DNA of 64,000 bases. It comes from Flammeovirga pacifica (GTDB lineage Bacteria > Bacteroidota > Bacteroidia > Cytophagales > Flammeovirgaceae). The position numbers and the translations under genes are program-made. Below, in pieces: positions 1 through 9,772 of the stretch. The stretch's first letter is position 1. The number at the start of each line of letters is the position of its first letter. The notes under the pieces were generated by a model. The model saw only the letters and a list, made by a program, of their open reading frames with translations, made no database searches and was not told where the DNA came from. Location of the stretch: assembly GCF_000807855.2 (NCBI RefSeq), contig NZ_JRYR02000001.1, positions 2,779,285 through 2,843,284 on the forward strand, given 5' to 3'.

Positions 1-434
1 TGTATCACTATGCGATAAATGGTTCTATTTATGGCCAAACAATTGATCAAAGCAGCTTAAACTGGAGCTTAAAGTCTACTCTAAATACTGAGCTATCAAA
101 AACTTTAAGTTTTGTATTTGATATAGATGTTCAATCGGCAACAGTAACAGCTCAAGGACAAAATGATTTATTTTATATGTCAAACATCGCTTTAGTCTAC
201 AAACCAACTACAATACCTAATTGGACATTTACAGGTAGAGCGAATGACATATTTCAATCCAATATTAAAGGTTTAGATACTACCGGTAAAGATAGAAACT
301 CAAACGAGAACACATTTTACCAAAGAACAACGTATTATCGATACGGACCGATTGTGGAATTTAGTGTGAATTACACGATGAATGCTAAACCGAAGAAAAA
401 AGGTAAGAAAACAGAATTTGACAAACAGTTCTAA
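1..434 (+). CDS. Outer-membrane beta-barrel protein, C-terminal part (5' end outside window)
   Basis: The reading frame is open from position 3 to the stop at 432-434 and has no start of its own, so this is the last ~143 codons of a gene that begins upstream. The visible part alternates polar and aromatic residues in strand-length stretches (for example NWSLKSTLNTELSKTLSF and TYYRYGPIVEFSVNYTM) and ends in a lysine-rich tail closing with ...FDKQF. That is the usual ending of TonB-receptor-like outer-membrane barrels of the Bacteroidota (OMP_b-brl_3 type). The substrate cannot be read from the fragment. An internal ATG at 177 is only a methionine within the barrel. The gene is followed by a strong hairpin terminator shared with the convergent protease operon. 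Confidence 0.6.
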   Translation, partial: YHYAINGSIYGQTIDQSSLNWSLKSTLNTELSKTLSFVFDIDVQSATVTAQGQNDLFYMSNIALVYKPTTIPNWTFTGRANDIFQSNIKGLDTTGKDRNSNENTFYQRTTYYRYGPIVEFSVNYTMNAKPKKKGKKTEFDKQF

Positions 435-490
435 TCAAGAAATAATTGAATAAGAACTGAAGTGTTATCATCAGTACATGATGAAAAAAG

Positions 491-523
491 AAAAGGCTGT
501 CACTATAGAAGTGGCAGCCTTTT
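491..523. terminator. Bidirectional rho-independent terminator
   Basis: A 13-bp stem (aaaaggctgtcac / gtggcagcctttt, one G-U pair) with a 7-nt loop lies between the convergent genes ending at 434 (+) and 557 (-). It carries an A-tract on one side and a T-tract on the other, so it can serve both strands. Confidence 0.9.
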
Positions 524-556
524 TACTGAATTACTTTTCAAACAGGAGAAATAAGT

Positions 557-3500
557 CTACTGTTTAATGAATTTCTTAATATATCGTGATCCGTCTTCCA
601 TATCCATTTGAATGATATATAAACCAGGAGTTAAATCACTAATATCTAACTGATTATTAATTAAATCTACTGAAGATTTTACCGATTGCCCCGTTGTTTT
701 CATCAAACTTAATTGACCGATATTCTTTTGAGAAGAAAAATAAAGCATATTCCCATTGTTTGGATTAGGATATAAAATTGGTCCTAAAGATTGTATTTCA
801 TCTTCCAAAGAAGTAATTGAAGCGTCTACCCTAACTGCGTTACTAAACTCAGTCTGTACATTCGTTCCTACGGCAAACATCACTATATCTTTACTTCCTT
901 CTTCAGCCCATTCTACTTCATGAGGTCCTTCTCCAAAAATAATTGAAGGAGTGGCATCTCCATCCTCTCCAAAATACCAACCAATTAGAGTACTATCGGT
1001 ATCAGAGGTATTAGTAAATGTTACAGGAGAGTTTAAGCCTACTTCATTTTTATCAGAAGTATACCTTAAAGCTGTGATTGAAGGTGTATAATCTACTACC
1101 CTAAAATCATCCATAGCTAAACCTATACCTCCAGATGAATCTTGATTGGCCCCTACAAAGAATAATCTAAAAGCAATTTGTTCACCTTCAAACCCTGCCA
1201 AAGGAATATATTTAGTTACCCATTCATCGTTGGTACTTCCTGTCATCAATGGTAAACCTTCACCTCCCCAGTAATCTTCAGAAGAAAGTTCATTGTGCCA
1301 TGATGGATCTGTAAAACCTCCTAAGTAACGCCATGAACGTCCAAAATCATTCGAAAATTCTACGTACATACCATCAACTTTATCTTTCACATCTTGTTTC
1401 AAATTGAAAGAAAAACGTTGAGTATTAGATGTGGTAGCTGTTGATGCAGGTAAATCAAAAACAGAGGTATATAGATAAAATCCTGATGGTACTCTATAGC
1501 CTGCAGTATCTACTCCTAGAACATAAGCTTTACTTCCAGATGTTGTTCCAGATTTTCCTGCAATGGCAGAATTGCCTAATTCTAGATCTGTTCCTGCTAA
1601 ATTCATTGCATAAAAAAGTAACTCATCTGATTCTAGATCACCACCATCTGCTAGGTCAAATGGAACCGACTTCGTTCCTAAGATTGGAATTGTATCTTTA
1701 TGATTGTTCATTTGATCACCATTGATGTATAATTCTACTTCAAATTCACCTGTAGTATCAACATAAATATGAGTTGGACTTTGATCTGTAGAAGTATTAC
1801 CATCTCCAAAATCCCAGTTGTATGATGTTGCTCCACCAGAATTATACACAAATTGAACCGTACGATTAGTGTATTCTACATCAGAAGTAATATTAAAATC
1901 TGCAGTTGGATCTACTTTAGTCACTCCAAAGTTTCTCACCATAAAACCATCATCAGTATCTTCTATTTGGAAAGCGGCTTCATATCTGTATACAAATCGG
2001 AATCGTACATTATTCCCTGCCAAAAAGGATACATTATATTCTGTAGAGTCATTTTCAAAAATTCCTAACCAACCTGTTTGATCTTCGAAAATAATAGGAT
2101 GAATAGCACAAGCGTCTTCTGGAGATTTATTGTACCATCCTGTTCCTAGACCATCATTGGCCTCACCAAGTAATTGCCAAGTTCCTCCGTTATCTATGGT
2201 ATATTGCATCTGACATGCTGCTGGAGCATTACAGTAAGTAATATCCATACTCTTTATGAAATTAATCTTGTATTCTTTAGACTTTTCAGTCATATCAAAA
2301 GTAGGCGTATACAGCATGGCTGCATAAGATCTATTCGGTACTCCTCCTTGTGCTGTTGTGATCCACACGGTAGAGTCTCCACTAGATAATTCATCGCCTC
2401 TAGCTCTTGCCCATTCCCAAACATCATTTCCAGTTCCTCCATCTAAATAGGCTGTTTCTGTAACAAAACCACCTGTATCAGTTAAAAAGTCTGTCGAGAA
2501 AGGTAAAGATTCTAAAGGACCAGCTGGGGGCCCATCGGTCATTCTCAAGCCTCTTCTATATGTATTTGATCTACCATCAGCATCCGTCACTTTTAATGTG
2601 ATGATATAAGATTCTAACTCTGGTATTTCTGAATAAGTATGTTCTATTGTATCCGCTGATGATGTGCTTATTTGACTATCACCAAAATTCCATTCATAGG
2701 TAGCCCCTGTTGCATAAGATAGGTTGACAAACTTAATTCCTTGATTCACTATTCCGTTATCTGATAAAATATCAAAAGCTGCAATTGGTCTACTAGATAA
2801 TAATGCATCCATAGCTCCATCCATATTAATCCTTCCGGCTCCTAAGCTATTTTGATAATTTGGATTTCTTGGGTTGATATCTGTAGCTGTTCCTTTTAGT
2901 AAAGCAGCCATTTGCAAAGGTGAAATCGTAGAGTCTTGAGTTAACAAAAATGCTGCTGCTCCTGCCACCATCGGGCAAGCCATTGATGTACCCGTATAAG
3001 GAGCGTAATCTCCAGATGGCGAACCATTATCTGCTGCTACTGTACTAATAATATCTGTACCTGGCGCTGAAATATCAATCCAAGGACCATATTGTGAAGA
3101 AGGTGCTTTCACATCATTACTAGTAGTATTAGCTACTGCCATCACATTATCATACCCTGCAGGATAACTTGGTAAGTTGACATTATCATTACCTGCTGCA
3201 GCTACAAAGAACATTCCGTAGTCTTCTGTTGCTTCTCGAATCATTCTTGATACTGTTGCAGAATAGAAATAACTGCCATATGACATACTCACAACATTCG
3301 CTCTCATTTCTATCGCATACATTAATGCTTCAGTTGCATGAGTAATTAATCGAGCATTAGGAGTATCATCAGAAGTAGCTTTAACAGCTAAAATTTTCAC
3401 TCTATTATTAGATATTGAAGCTCCCCCAACACCATTATCGGTAACAGCCGCTGAAATACCCGCACAGTGCGTTCCATGAGAAAATATGTATCGACTCGCT

Positions 3501-4225
3501 TGATCAGAAGGTGGATTAGGATCAGGATCTCCATTAATATATTGATCGCCTGATGCATCCCAACCTTGATAATCATCGATAAATCCATTTAAATCATCGT
3601 CTTTTCCGTTGTTAGGAATTTCACCTTCATTTATAAAAATGTTTCCTGCTAAATCTTCATGAGTAATCAGTACACCATCATCAACGATGGCTACTACAAT
3701 ATCATTTTGAGGTGTATTCGGATTGTCTGTTAACTTAGTCCATGCATCAATAGCTCCTACTAGATTAAGATGATATTGTGAACTAGCTAAAGGATCATTT
3801 GGATTGTTAAATGATTGAGGTAATGGAACATTTTCTACATATAAAACATTAGGGTCCGCTTTTAACTCTTGCATGTAACGATACAAATCATTCTCATTGT
3901 TTAAGGTGATTTGTAATACATCTGAGACAGAATTCTTTAACACCTTCATAGGTTCTAACACAGAAGCAACTCTGCTATCTGTAAGCTGTCTGTATAAATT
4001 CCTTTTTGATGCTTCTACGAATATATCTTGGTTGGCCTCCATAAAGGCCATATCAATATCAGTAGGGTTTTTAAGTCTAACAAAAAGTTTATTGGGAGAT
4101 GAAATTGCCTTATCAGTAATTAACTTTGGCTGAGGTTTCCCTATTTGTTTAATATTTTGTGCCCATCCGTTATGTACTAAAAACAGACAGGAAATAATCA
4201 CTAAAGAGATGTTTATTTTTTTCAT
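557..4225 (-). CDS. Secreted subtilisin-like (S8) serine protease with PKD domains and T9SS sorting domain
   Basis: A 1222-residue exported endopeptidase. Residues 1-23 are a signal peptide ending WAQ. The subtilase domain spans about 150-480, with catalytic Asp182 (VAIVDDGV), His250 (SHGTHCAG), oxyanion Asn346 (AAAGNDN) and Ser414 (GTSMACPMVAG). A propeptide-like segment lies at 45-135. PKD-like repeats follow (YEWNFGDS near 510 and YNWDFGDG in the middle of the protein), with jelly-roll-like stretches between them. The last ~75 residues (PILYPNPNNG... to ...IKKFIKQ) match the type A T9SS C-terminal sorting domain, so the enzyme is probably moved across the outer membrane and anchored or released. 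It is the last gene of the susC-susD-lipoprotein operon, 5 nt after its neighbour, which points to protein degradation for uptake of peptides. All catalytic residues are intact. Confidence 0.93.
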   Translation of the reverse strand: MKKINISLVIISCLFLVHNGWAQNIKQIGKPQPKLITDKAISSPNKLFVRLKNPTDIDMAFMEANQDIFVEASKRNLYRQLTDSRVASVLEPMKVLKNSVSDVLQITLNNENDLYRYMQELKADPNVLYVENVPLPQSFNNPNDPLASSQYHLNLVGAIDAWTKLTDNPNTPQNDIVVAIVDDGVLITHEDLAGNIFINEGEIPNNGKDDDLNGFIDDYQGWDASGDQYINGDPDPNPPSDQASRYIFSHGTHCAGISAAVTDNGVGGASISNNRVKILAVKATSDDTPNARLITHATEALMYAIEMRANVVSMSYGSYFYSATVSRMIREATEDYGMFFVAAAGNDNVNLPSYPAGYDNVMAVANTTSNDVKAPSSQYGPWIDISAPGTDIISTVAADNGSPSGDYAPYTGTSMACPMVAGAAAFLLTQDSTISPLQMAALLKGTATDINPRNPNYQNSLGAGRINMDGAMDALLSSRPIAAFDILSDNGIVNQGIKFVNLSYATGATYEWNFGDSQISTSSADTIEHTYSEIPELESYIITLKVTDADGRSNTYRRGLRMTDGPPAGPLESLPFSTDFLTDTGGFVTETAYLDGGTGNDVWEWARARGDELSSGDSTVWITTAQGGVPNRSYAAMLYTPTFDMTEKSKEYKINFIKSMDITYCNAPAACQMQYTIDNGGTWQLLGEANDGLGTGWYNKSPEDACAIHPIIFEDQTGWLGIFENDSTEYNVSFLAGNNVRFRFVYRYEAAFQIEDTDDGFMVRNFGVTKVDPTADFNITSDVEYTNRTVQFVYNSGGATSYNWDFGDGNTSTDQSPTHIYVDTTGEFEVELYINGDQMNNHKDTIPILGTKSVPFDLADGGDLESDELLFYAMNLAGTDLELGNSAIAGKSGTTSGSKAYVLGVDTAGYRVPSGFYLYTSVFDLPASTATTSNTQRFSFNLKQDVKDKVDGMYVEFSNDFGRSWRYLGGFTDPSWHNELSSEDYWGGEGLPLMTGSTNDEWVTKYIPLAGFEGEQIAFRLFFVGANQDSSGGIGLAMDDFRVVDYTPSITALRYTSDKNEVGLNSPVTFTNTSDTDSTLIGWYFGEDGDATPSIIFGEGPHEVEWAEEGSKDIVMFAVGTNVQTEFSNAVRVDASITSLEDEIQSLGPILYPNPNNGNMLYFSSQKNIGQLSLMKTTGQSVKSSVDLINNQLDISDLTPGLYIIQMDMEDGSRYIKKFIKQ

Positions 4226-4230
4226 GATGT

Positions 4231-5142
4231 CTAATTTTTAGTTAAGAATAAAGTCCATTGCCTTGTGGTAATCCCATCTGAAAAAAGGACATCCAAACTT
4301 ATTTTCCCATCCGATGATGTAGTACCTGAAATTGTAATATAATCATCAGAAGGACCTAAAAATTCACCACATTGATCAATAATCTGAAAAGGTATATCCT
4401 GTAAATCTCCTGCTACATTTGATATTTCATACAACCCCCATATGTTATCAGGGTTAGAACTATCTGCTGTTTTTGTTATGGTCACATCGGGAACATCAAC
4501 AATACCTTCATCTTTTGTAATTTGAGCACTATACGTACCATCCAAATCTGATGGGCAATGAATATCTCTTATCAATAAGTTATATTCCTTCTTAATTCCT
4601 CCTTGTCCAACAGTAACCACTGTATTATCGTCTAAGTTTTTTGCTTTAGTAAGTACCACATTAAGCGTCTTACCATTAGGTTTATCAACCCCTTGGACCA
4701 CTAAAGGAGAAATTTCAATGGTTGCAGTATTTCTGGTGTTCGTAAAACTTTGTTCACCAGATTCATCCTGAGTTTTTTCTCTATTTTTTATAATAAATGT
4801 CCCACCGTTTGCCGTTGCAAATTTTTCTACAACAGCAGAAGAATTTGCATCATTTTTTTCGATCGCTTTAGCTGTGAAATCTGTTCCAAATGTTGCGTCT
4901 CCTTCAAATTCATAAGTAACTTCTACTCCTCTTGAAGTTTGAATAGCATAAGGCATTTCCACTTCTAAGCTTAATGGAATAGAGTTCTCCCTAACAGAAT
5001 CGGGAATTGTTGTAGCTGTTTCAAAAGAAACTGTAGAACCGATAAATTCTGCATTTACTTCATCGGCATATGTATCGTATAGTTCACATCCCTGAAAGGA
5101 TAGACTGATTGATACAATGACTATATATAATAATCTTTTCAT
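4231..5142 (-). CDS. Calx-beta-like surface lipoprotein of a SusCD operon
   Basis: A 303-residue lipoprotein. The signal peptide ends in a lipobox (SFQGC, Cys19). The early part (TVSFETATTIPDSVREN through VTYEFEGDATFGTDFTAK) resembles a Calx-beta / DUF1735-like beta-sandwich, with the typical 'x-G-T-A-x-x-G-x-D-F' spacing slightly altered. The remainder (from about residue 195, CPSDLDGTYSAQ onward) looks like a second small beta domain. The position, 9 nt after susD and 5 nt before the protease, suggests a surface-exposed substrate-binding accessory protein, as in other Bacteroidota utilisation loci. The ligand is unknown. The domain call rests on pattern resemblance, and the lipoprotein call is firm. 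Confidence 0.6.
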   Translation of the reverse strand: MKRLLYIVIVSISLSFQGCELYDTYADEVNAEFIGSTVSFETATTIPDSVRENSIPLSLEVEMPYAIQTSRGVEVTYEFEGDATFGTDFTAKAIEKNDANSSAVVEKFATANGGTFIIKNREKTQDESGEQSFTNTRNTATIEISPLVVQGVDKPNGKTLNVVLTKAKNLDDNTVVTVGQGGIKKEYNLLIRDIHCPSDLDGTYSAQITKDEGIVDVPDVTITKTADSSNPDNIWGLYEISNVAGDLQDIPFQIIDQCGEFLGPSDDYITISGTTSSDGKISLDVLFSDGITTRQWTLFLTKN

Positions 5143-5151
5143 GTGCTTTTG

Positions 5152-6639
5152 TTAGTTTGAGTTCATAAACCACATCGGTGCATCCAATGTTTTCTGACTC
5201 GGGTTATTAGGATTTGAACTAATCTCACTTGGAGAATAAGGTAACCTAGTGATATGATCAGATAAAGTTGCGTCTTCTGGAAGAGGTCTATTAGAAGGAT
5301 ATCCTGTTCTTCTAACATAGGTCCATGCATCAATACCTCTTTTAAAAGTCTCAATATACCCTTGCTGATGAACCGCTAAGAGTGCATTTGCATTAGATAA
5401 GTTTTGAAGATCTGGTAAGGAATTATTGTAATTTTCAAAGCCTTGTACCGTTACACCTTTCCCTGAAGCTTGAACAGTAGACATATTATTTAAATGAACG
5501 ATGTTGAGTAATATACCCTCTCTGTAATAATCATTCGCATCTTCGGTTGTTCCATTAATCCAACCTCTTAGTATTGCTTCTGCTCTTAAAAACTTTAATT
5601 CTGCAGCAGTTATCCAATAATCTGGGGAGGTTGCTGAAATATAATGCAAGCTTAAAACTGAAGTAACTGTAAATGCTGACCTTGATCCGGGAGCAACTCC
5701 TCTATGAGGAACTTGATCTGAAGTACCACTAGGTCTATCATAAAATATATCAATTCTAGGATCATTACTTCCTCTTAATAGATCAATAAAAGGGTTGGAT
5801 GCATAGAAGAATAAACTCTGACCTCCTGCAAACTGAAAATGTAGTTTGTAAAACTGATTGGCATTAGTTAGATCATCGTAATAATCTAATTTTACTTCGT
5901 TGCCTAAATCTTGAACATGAGGTGAATTAAATGCCGTTTCCAATCTAGAACCAGCATAACCTGAATCTTTTTCGGCAAGAACCATTAAAACTTTTATTTT
6001 AATTGAATTGGCAAATAGTTTCCACTTATTCATATCACCTTTAAACAATAAATCTTCAGAAGATATTTTGTTAGGATCCCCTTCATTGATACTAGACATC
6101 GCATTATCTAACATGGTAACCACTCCTTTTAATATGGTTTGTTGGCTATCACTATTAGGGAATAAAATATCGGTATCTAAAGCCTCAGTAAATGGAACAT
6201 CCTCAAACATCAATGTTAAATGATAAAAACAAAAGGCTTGAATTATTTTGAATTGTGCAGCGGTATTAACTTCTCCATTTCTATTGGCTAATAATTCTCC
6301 TCTACTTGCATTTTTTAATGCACTCACATAAAATGTAGACCATGTATTGGTCTGTGGAAAAGTAGGTACAGAAAAATTATCTGCAGTTGAAAAAACATTT
6401 GCTCCTGCACCCACATAATGCTGTGCCCATCGGTTAAACACATCTGTTTCCATCACTTTATCTGATGAAACACCAGTGATTACCGTTGTCATAAGTAAGC
6501 CGGGCTGTTCTGCCAGCTGTTCGTCGCCTGCAGCAAAAGGGTCTTTATTAATATCCAAGATGCTGTCGCAACCTCCCATTAGAAAAGTCAGGCATAAGGA
6601 TAGACCAACAATGTAATTATAGGTTTGAGTCTTTTTCAT
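5152..6639 (-). CDS. SusD/RagB-family nutrient-binding lipoprotein (SusD-like_2 type)
   Basis: A 495-residue outer-membrane lipoprotein that forms the lid of the SusC channel and binds substrate outside the cell. The signal peptide ends in a lipobox (LMGGC, Cys24), followed by the family's DSILDINKDPF. The start of the mature protein and the body (TPR-like helices, with WITAAELKFLRAEAILRG near residue 350) fit the SusD-like_2 group, which usually lies behind a SusC of about 1000-1050 residues. The end (SEISSNPNNPSQ...DAPMWF) is also typical of this subgroup. One base separates its start from the susC stop. The peptidase in the same operon argues for peptides rather than glycans as ligand, in the manner of RagAB; that is inference. 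Confidence 0.9.
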   Translation of the reverse strand: MKKTQTYNYIVGLSLCLTFLMGGCDSILDINKDPFAAGDEQLAEQPGLLMTTVITGVSSDKVMETDVFNRWAQHYVGAGANVFSTADNFSVPTFPQTNTWSTFYVSALKNASRGELLANRNGEVNTAAQFKIIQAFCFYHLTLMFEDVPFTEALDTDILFPNSDSQQTILKGVVTMLDNAMSSINEGDPNKISSEDLLFKGDMNKWKLFANSIKIKVLMVLAEKDSGYAGSRLETAFNSPHVQDLGNEVKLDYYDDLTNANQFYKLHFQFAGGQSLFFYASNPFIDLLRGSNDPRIDIFYDRPSGTSDQVPHRGVAPGSRSAFTVTSVLSLHYISATSPDYWITAAELKFLRAEAILRGWINGTTEDANDYYREGILLNIVHLNNMSTVQASGKGVTVQGFENYNNSLPDLQNLSNANALLAVHQQGYIETFKRGIDAWTYVRRTGYPSNRPLPEDATLSDHITRLPYSPSEISSNPNNPSQKTLDAPMWFMNSN

Positions 6640-6640
6640 C

Positions 6641-9600
6641 TTAGAATACTAATTTTATGTTACCACCAAAACTTCTAGTAGAAGGTAAACTGCCCATTTC
6701 AACAGCTCCTGAAGCATCACTAGCTGATTGGAATAAACTTGTTTCTGGATCTATATGAGGTATTTTACTATAGATCAACCAAAGGTTTCTTGCTTCAAAC
6801 CCTAAGGATACCGTTTTTATAAATCCTGACTTTTGAACAATGGAAGAAGGTAAAGTATAAGCTAAGCTCACTTCTCTCAACTTCACATAAGTTTTATCAA
6901 ACACCACCCCTTCTGCTATACCACTAGAAGAGTAAGCTTGCCAATAATCTTGATGTGATACTGCAATATCATTAGGTCGAACATTTCCATCACTACTTTG
7001 TATGTAAGCGTTTCTATCTATAAAAGATTGTTCTCTATTGACTGCTGTCTCTTCTGCAAGACCATCAAACCTCAAATCACCTACTGTTCTTGAAATCATT
7101 TTTCCACCTTGATTCCAATCAATTAAAAAGTTTAAAGTAACTCCTTTATAAGTAAAGCTGTTTTGGAAGCCTAATAAGAAATCTGGTTGTATTTCACCAA
7201 ATGTTTCTTCATCACCTTGCATTCTTAAACCAGTATTAGGGTCGACAAGTATCTCTCCTGAATCGGCTCTTTTAAAGCCTACACCTTGTAATTGTAAAGA
7301 TTCTCCAGGAACTGCTTGTACAGAAACGCCATTAAACCCAGAGGCAATTTGAAGCTTATCCAACCCTTCTATCAACTCTGTGACTTTATTTTGATTTCGT
7401 GTAAAGTTGATGAGAGAGTTCCATTCAAAAGCACTTGTTTTTAAAGGAACAAAAGATAGTAGTAACTCAATACCTTTATTTTGTACCGCTCCTGCATTTA
7501 CTCTTTTGGTATTATACCCTGTTGATTCTGGTGTTGGCACTGCCAATATTTGATTTTTTGTCTCTATCTGATAGTAAGTAAAATCTACTCCAATTTTACC
7601 ATTAAAGAAACTCAATTCAGTACCAATCTCCCATGAATTTTGTCTTTCCGGAATCAAGTTTTCTGGTGGAATCACATTGGTTGCACCATAAGCTGTTTGT
7701 CCGTTAAAAGGATAATTATTAGAAGTACCATATTGACCAAAGTAGGACGATCTAGGATAGTAGTAATAATCTAATTGATAAGGGCTTGTATCGTTACCTA
7801 CTTGTGCCGCTGATAACCTCAACTTACCATAAGAGAAGAAATCATTATGAATTTCAAATGCTTCAGAAAAGATAAATGATAAACTTGCTGAAGGATAAAA
7901 ATAAGAGCGATTGTCCTTAGGTAATGTAGAGGACCAATCATTCCTCATTGTCATATTTAAGGTCAAGTAATTGTTGTATGTAAGTGATATATCACCATAC
8001 AGTCCTAGTAATCTTTGCTCGACAAAGTCTGTAGTACTTATAGTATTTTTAGCATTGGTAGGTGTATATAAATCCGAAACAGACAATTCTGAAGCAGACA
8101 ATGTATTTCTTTTAAAGACTCTTTGGTTGTATTCGTGACCAATAATTGCCGTGAGCTTAAACTTCTCTCCAAAATCTTTCTGAATAGTAGCCATCAATGA
8201 TGTTGTCAATTCAGTTCTTTCCATATCATCATTCGAGAAAGAACCATTGATCGCTCCTAATGTTCCTTTTGCTGATTTTGTAAATCGTTTATCCACTCTG
8301 TAATCTAAACCTGCACGACCTCTAAAGGTTAACCAATCTGTTGCTTTGGCTTCTAACATACCAAAACCAAAGAAACGATTTACATTTACATCATTACCAT
8401 TTTTTTCTGCGACCCAATAAGGAGAATTTGAAAAACGTCCGATGGGATTTTGTTCTCCATCTACTAATTGTAGTCTTTCGAGAGGAGTTGTTCTTGGTAT
8501 ACCATTAATAATTGATGTAAGAACGTTTGGTGAATTACCTCCTTGAGATACCGAACCTCTGATCTGAGATTGTACGTAATTCATACCTACTCTCGAACTG
8601 ATTACCTTATTTAGTTTATGTCCAGCGTTTACTGCAAAAGTATAACGGTCTAGACCTGCTCCAGGTACAATACCCTTTTGATTCATTGATGTAAAACCTA
8701 AACGGTAATCCCCTTGTTCTGTTGCCGAAGAAACATCTATTGAATTAATAAATAATGAACCTGTTTGATAAAAATCTTTTACATTATCAGGATAAGCAGA
8801 CAATGTTTGAAGAGGCCATTGGCTTTCAGGCAAATTGGCTGTATCCGAGTAAAAATCATACATCGGAACTACTTGTCCATTTATAATGGGACCCCAACCA
8901 TTTTCTGAGTTCTTATCATATTTACCATGAAAACCTTGAGCATATTTATTTTGGAAAGAAGGAAGTCTATTGGGTTTTTCAAAACGAACACTGGAGTTTA
9001 TACTTACTTTAGGTCCATCATTTGATTTACCTCGTTTAGTGGTAATAATAATCGCCCCATTGGCTGCTCGTGATCCATACAACGCCGCAGCTGATGCTCC
9101 TTTTAATACTGTTACAGAAGCAATATCTGCGGGATTTATTTCACCTGCACCATTTCCTGCGTCAAAAGCACCTTGAATACCACTACCTGTAGAAACATTC
9201 GTATTACTCACAGGAATACCGTCTACAACAATTAATGGCTGATTACCGCCACTTAATGAGTTTGTACCTCTAATCACAATTCTTGTTGAACCTCCAGGAT
9301 TAGAAGAAGCTTGAGAAATCTGTACACCCGGTACTTTACCAGATAATGAATTTAAGAAGTTTGTAGATTTTACTCTATCTACTTCCTCTCCATCTACAGA
9401 TGTTACGGCGTACCCTAAAGTTCTTTTTTCCCTTTCGATGGCATTTGCAGTAACTACAACTTCATCGAGTTGTTCGGTATTTTCTTTCATGGTTACATTC
9501 AAACTGGTTTGATTACCAATTTCAACCAATTGAGATCGCATCCCGATAAAATTAAATTCTAGTTTTTTATCGTCGGCTTGAAGGGAAATTTTAAAATTAC

Positions 9601-9772
9601 CGTCGATATCAGATACAGCCCCTCTTCTTGTCCCTTGTACTACAATAGTGACCCCCGGTAAAGGTTTCACTCCATCAGTAACAGTACCCGAAAGTATTCT
9701 TTCTTGTGCGTTCAGATGAGTTAAAGAGATAATAGAAAGTAGTATAAACCAAAGAGTCTTAGTTAATCTCAT
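6641..9772 (-). CDS. SusC/RagA-family TonB-linked outer-membrane transporter
   Basis: A 1043-residue TonB-dependent receptor. It has a signal peptide (about 1-23, ending LNAQ), a carboxypeptidase-regulatory-like domain (about 25-105; LSGTVTDG, GVTIVVQGT, GAVSDIDGNF), a TonB-box-like stretch (LDEVVVTA), then the plug (LSGKVPGVQIS, RGTNSLSGGNQPLIVVDGIPV) and a long barrel ending in ...NIKLVF with the terminal aromatic residue. It is the first gene of the four-gene operon susC-susD-lipoprotein-protease and takes up whatever the SusD partner binds. The start ATG at 9772 gives a normal signal peptide. No anti-sigma or hybrid two-component regulator lies next to it, so control is presumably from elsewhere or through the repeats just upstream. 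Confidence 0.95.
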   Translation of the reverse strand: MRLTKTLWFILLSIISLTHLNAQERILSGTVTDGVKPLPGVTIVVQGTRRGAVSDIDGNFKISLQADDKKLEFNFIGMRSQLVEIGNQTSLNVTMKENTEQLDEVVVTANAIEREKRTLGYAVTSVDGEEVDRVKSTNFLNSLSGKVPGVQISQASSNPGGSTRIVIRGTNSLSGGNQPLIVVDGIPVSNTNVSTGSGIQGAFDAGNGAGEINPADIASVTVLKGASAAALYGSRAANGAIIITTKRGKSNDGPKVSINSSVRFEKPNRLPSFQNKYAQGFHGKYDKNSENGWGPIINGQVVPMYDFYSDTANLPESQWPLQTLSAYPDNVKDFYQTGSLFINSIDVSSATEQGDYRLGFTSMNQKGIVPGAGLDRYTFAVNAGHKLNKVISSRVGMNYVQSQIRGSVSQGGNSPNVLTSIINGIPRTTPLERLQLVDGEQNPIGRFSNSPYWVAEKNGNDVNVNRFFGFGMLEAKATDWLTFRGRAGLDYRVDKRFTKSAKGTLGAINGSFSNDDMERTELTTSLMATIQKDFGEKFKLTAIIGHEYNQRVFKRNTLSASELSVSDLYTPTNAKNTISTTDFVEQRLLGLYGDISLTYNNYLTLNMTMRNDWSSTLPKDNRSYFYPSASLSFIFSEAFEIHNDFFSYGKLRLSAAQVGNDTSPYQLDYYYYPRSSYFGQYGTSNNYPFNGQTAYGATNVIPPENLIPERQNSWEIGTELSFFNGKIGVDFTYYQIETKNQILAVPTPESTGYNTKRVNAGAVQNKGIELLLSFVPLKTSAFEWNSLINFTRNQNKVTELIEGLDKLQIASGFNGVSVQAVPGESLQLQGVGFKRADSGEILVDPNTGLRMQGDEETFGEIQPDFLLGFQNSFTYKGVTLNFLIDWNQGGKMISRTVGDLRFDGLAEETAVNREQSFIDRNAYIQSSDGNVRPNDIAVSHQDYWQAYSSSGIAEGVVFDKTYVKLREVSLAYTLPSSIVQKSGFIKTVSLGFEARNLWLIYSKIPHIDPETSLFQSASDASGAVEMGSLPSTRSFGGNIKLVF

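Noticed and set aside
1441-1725. Plus-strand open frame inside the subtilase gene
   Set aside because: It lies opposite a well-supported coding gene, has a low-complexity composition and no motif; it is a shadow frame.
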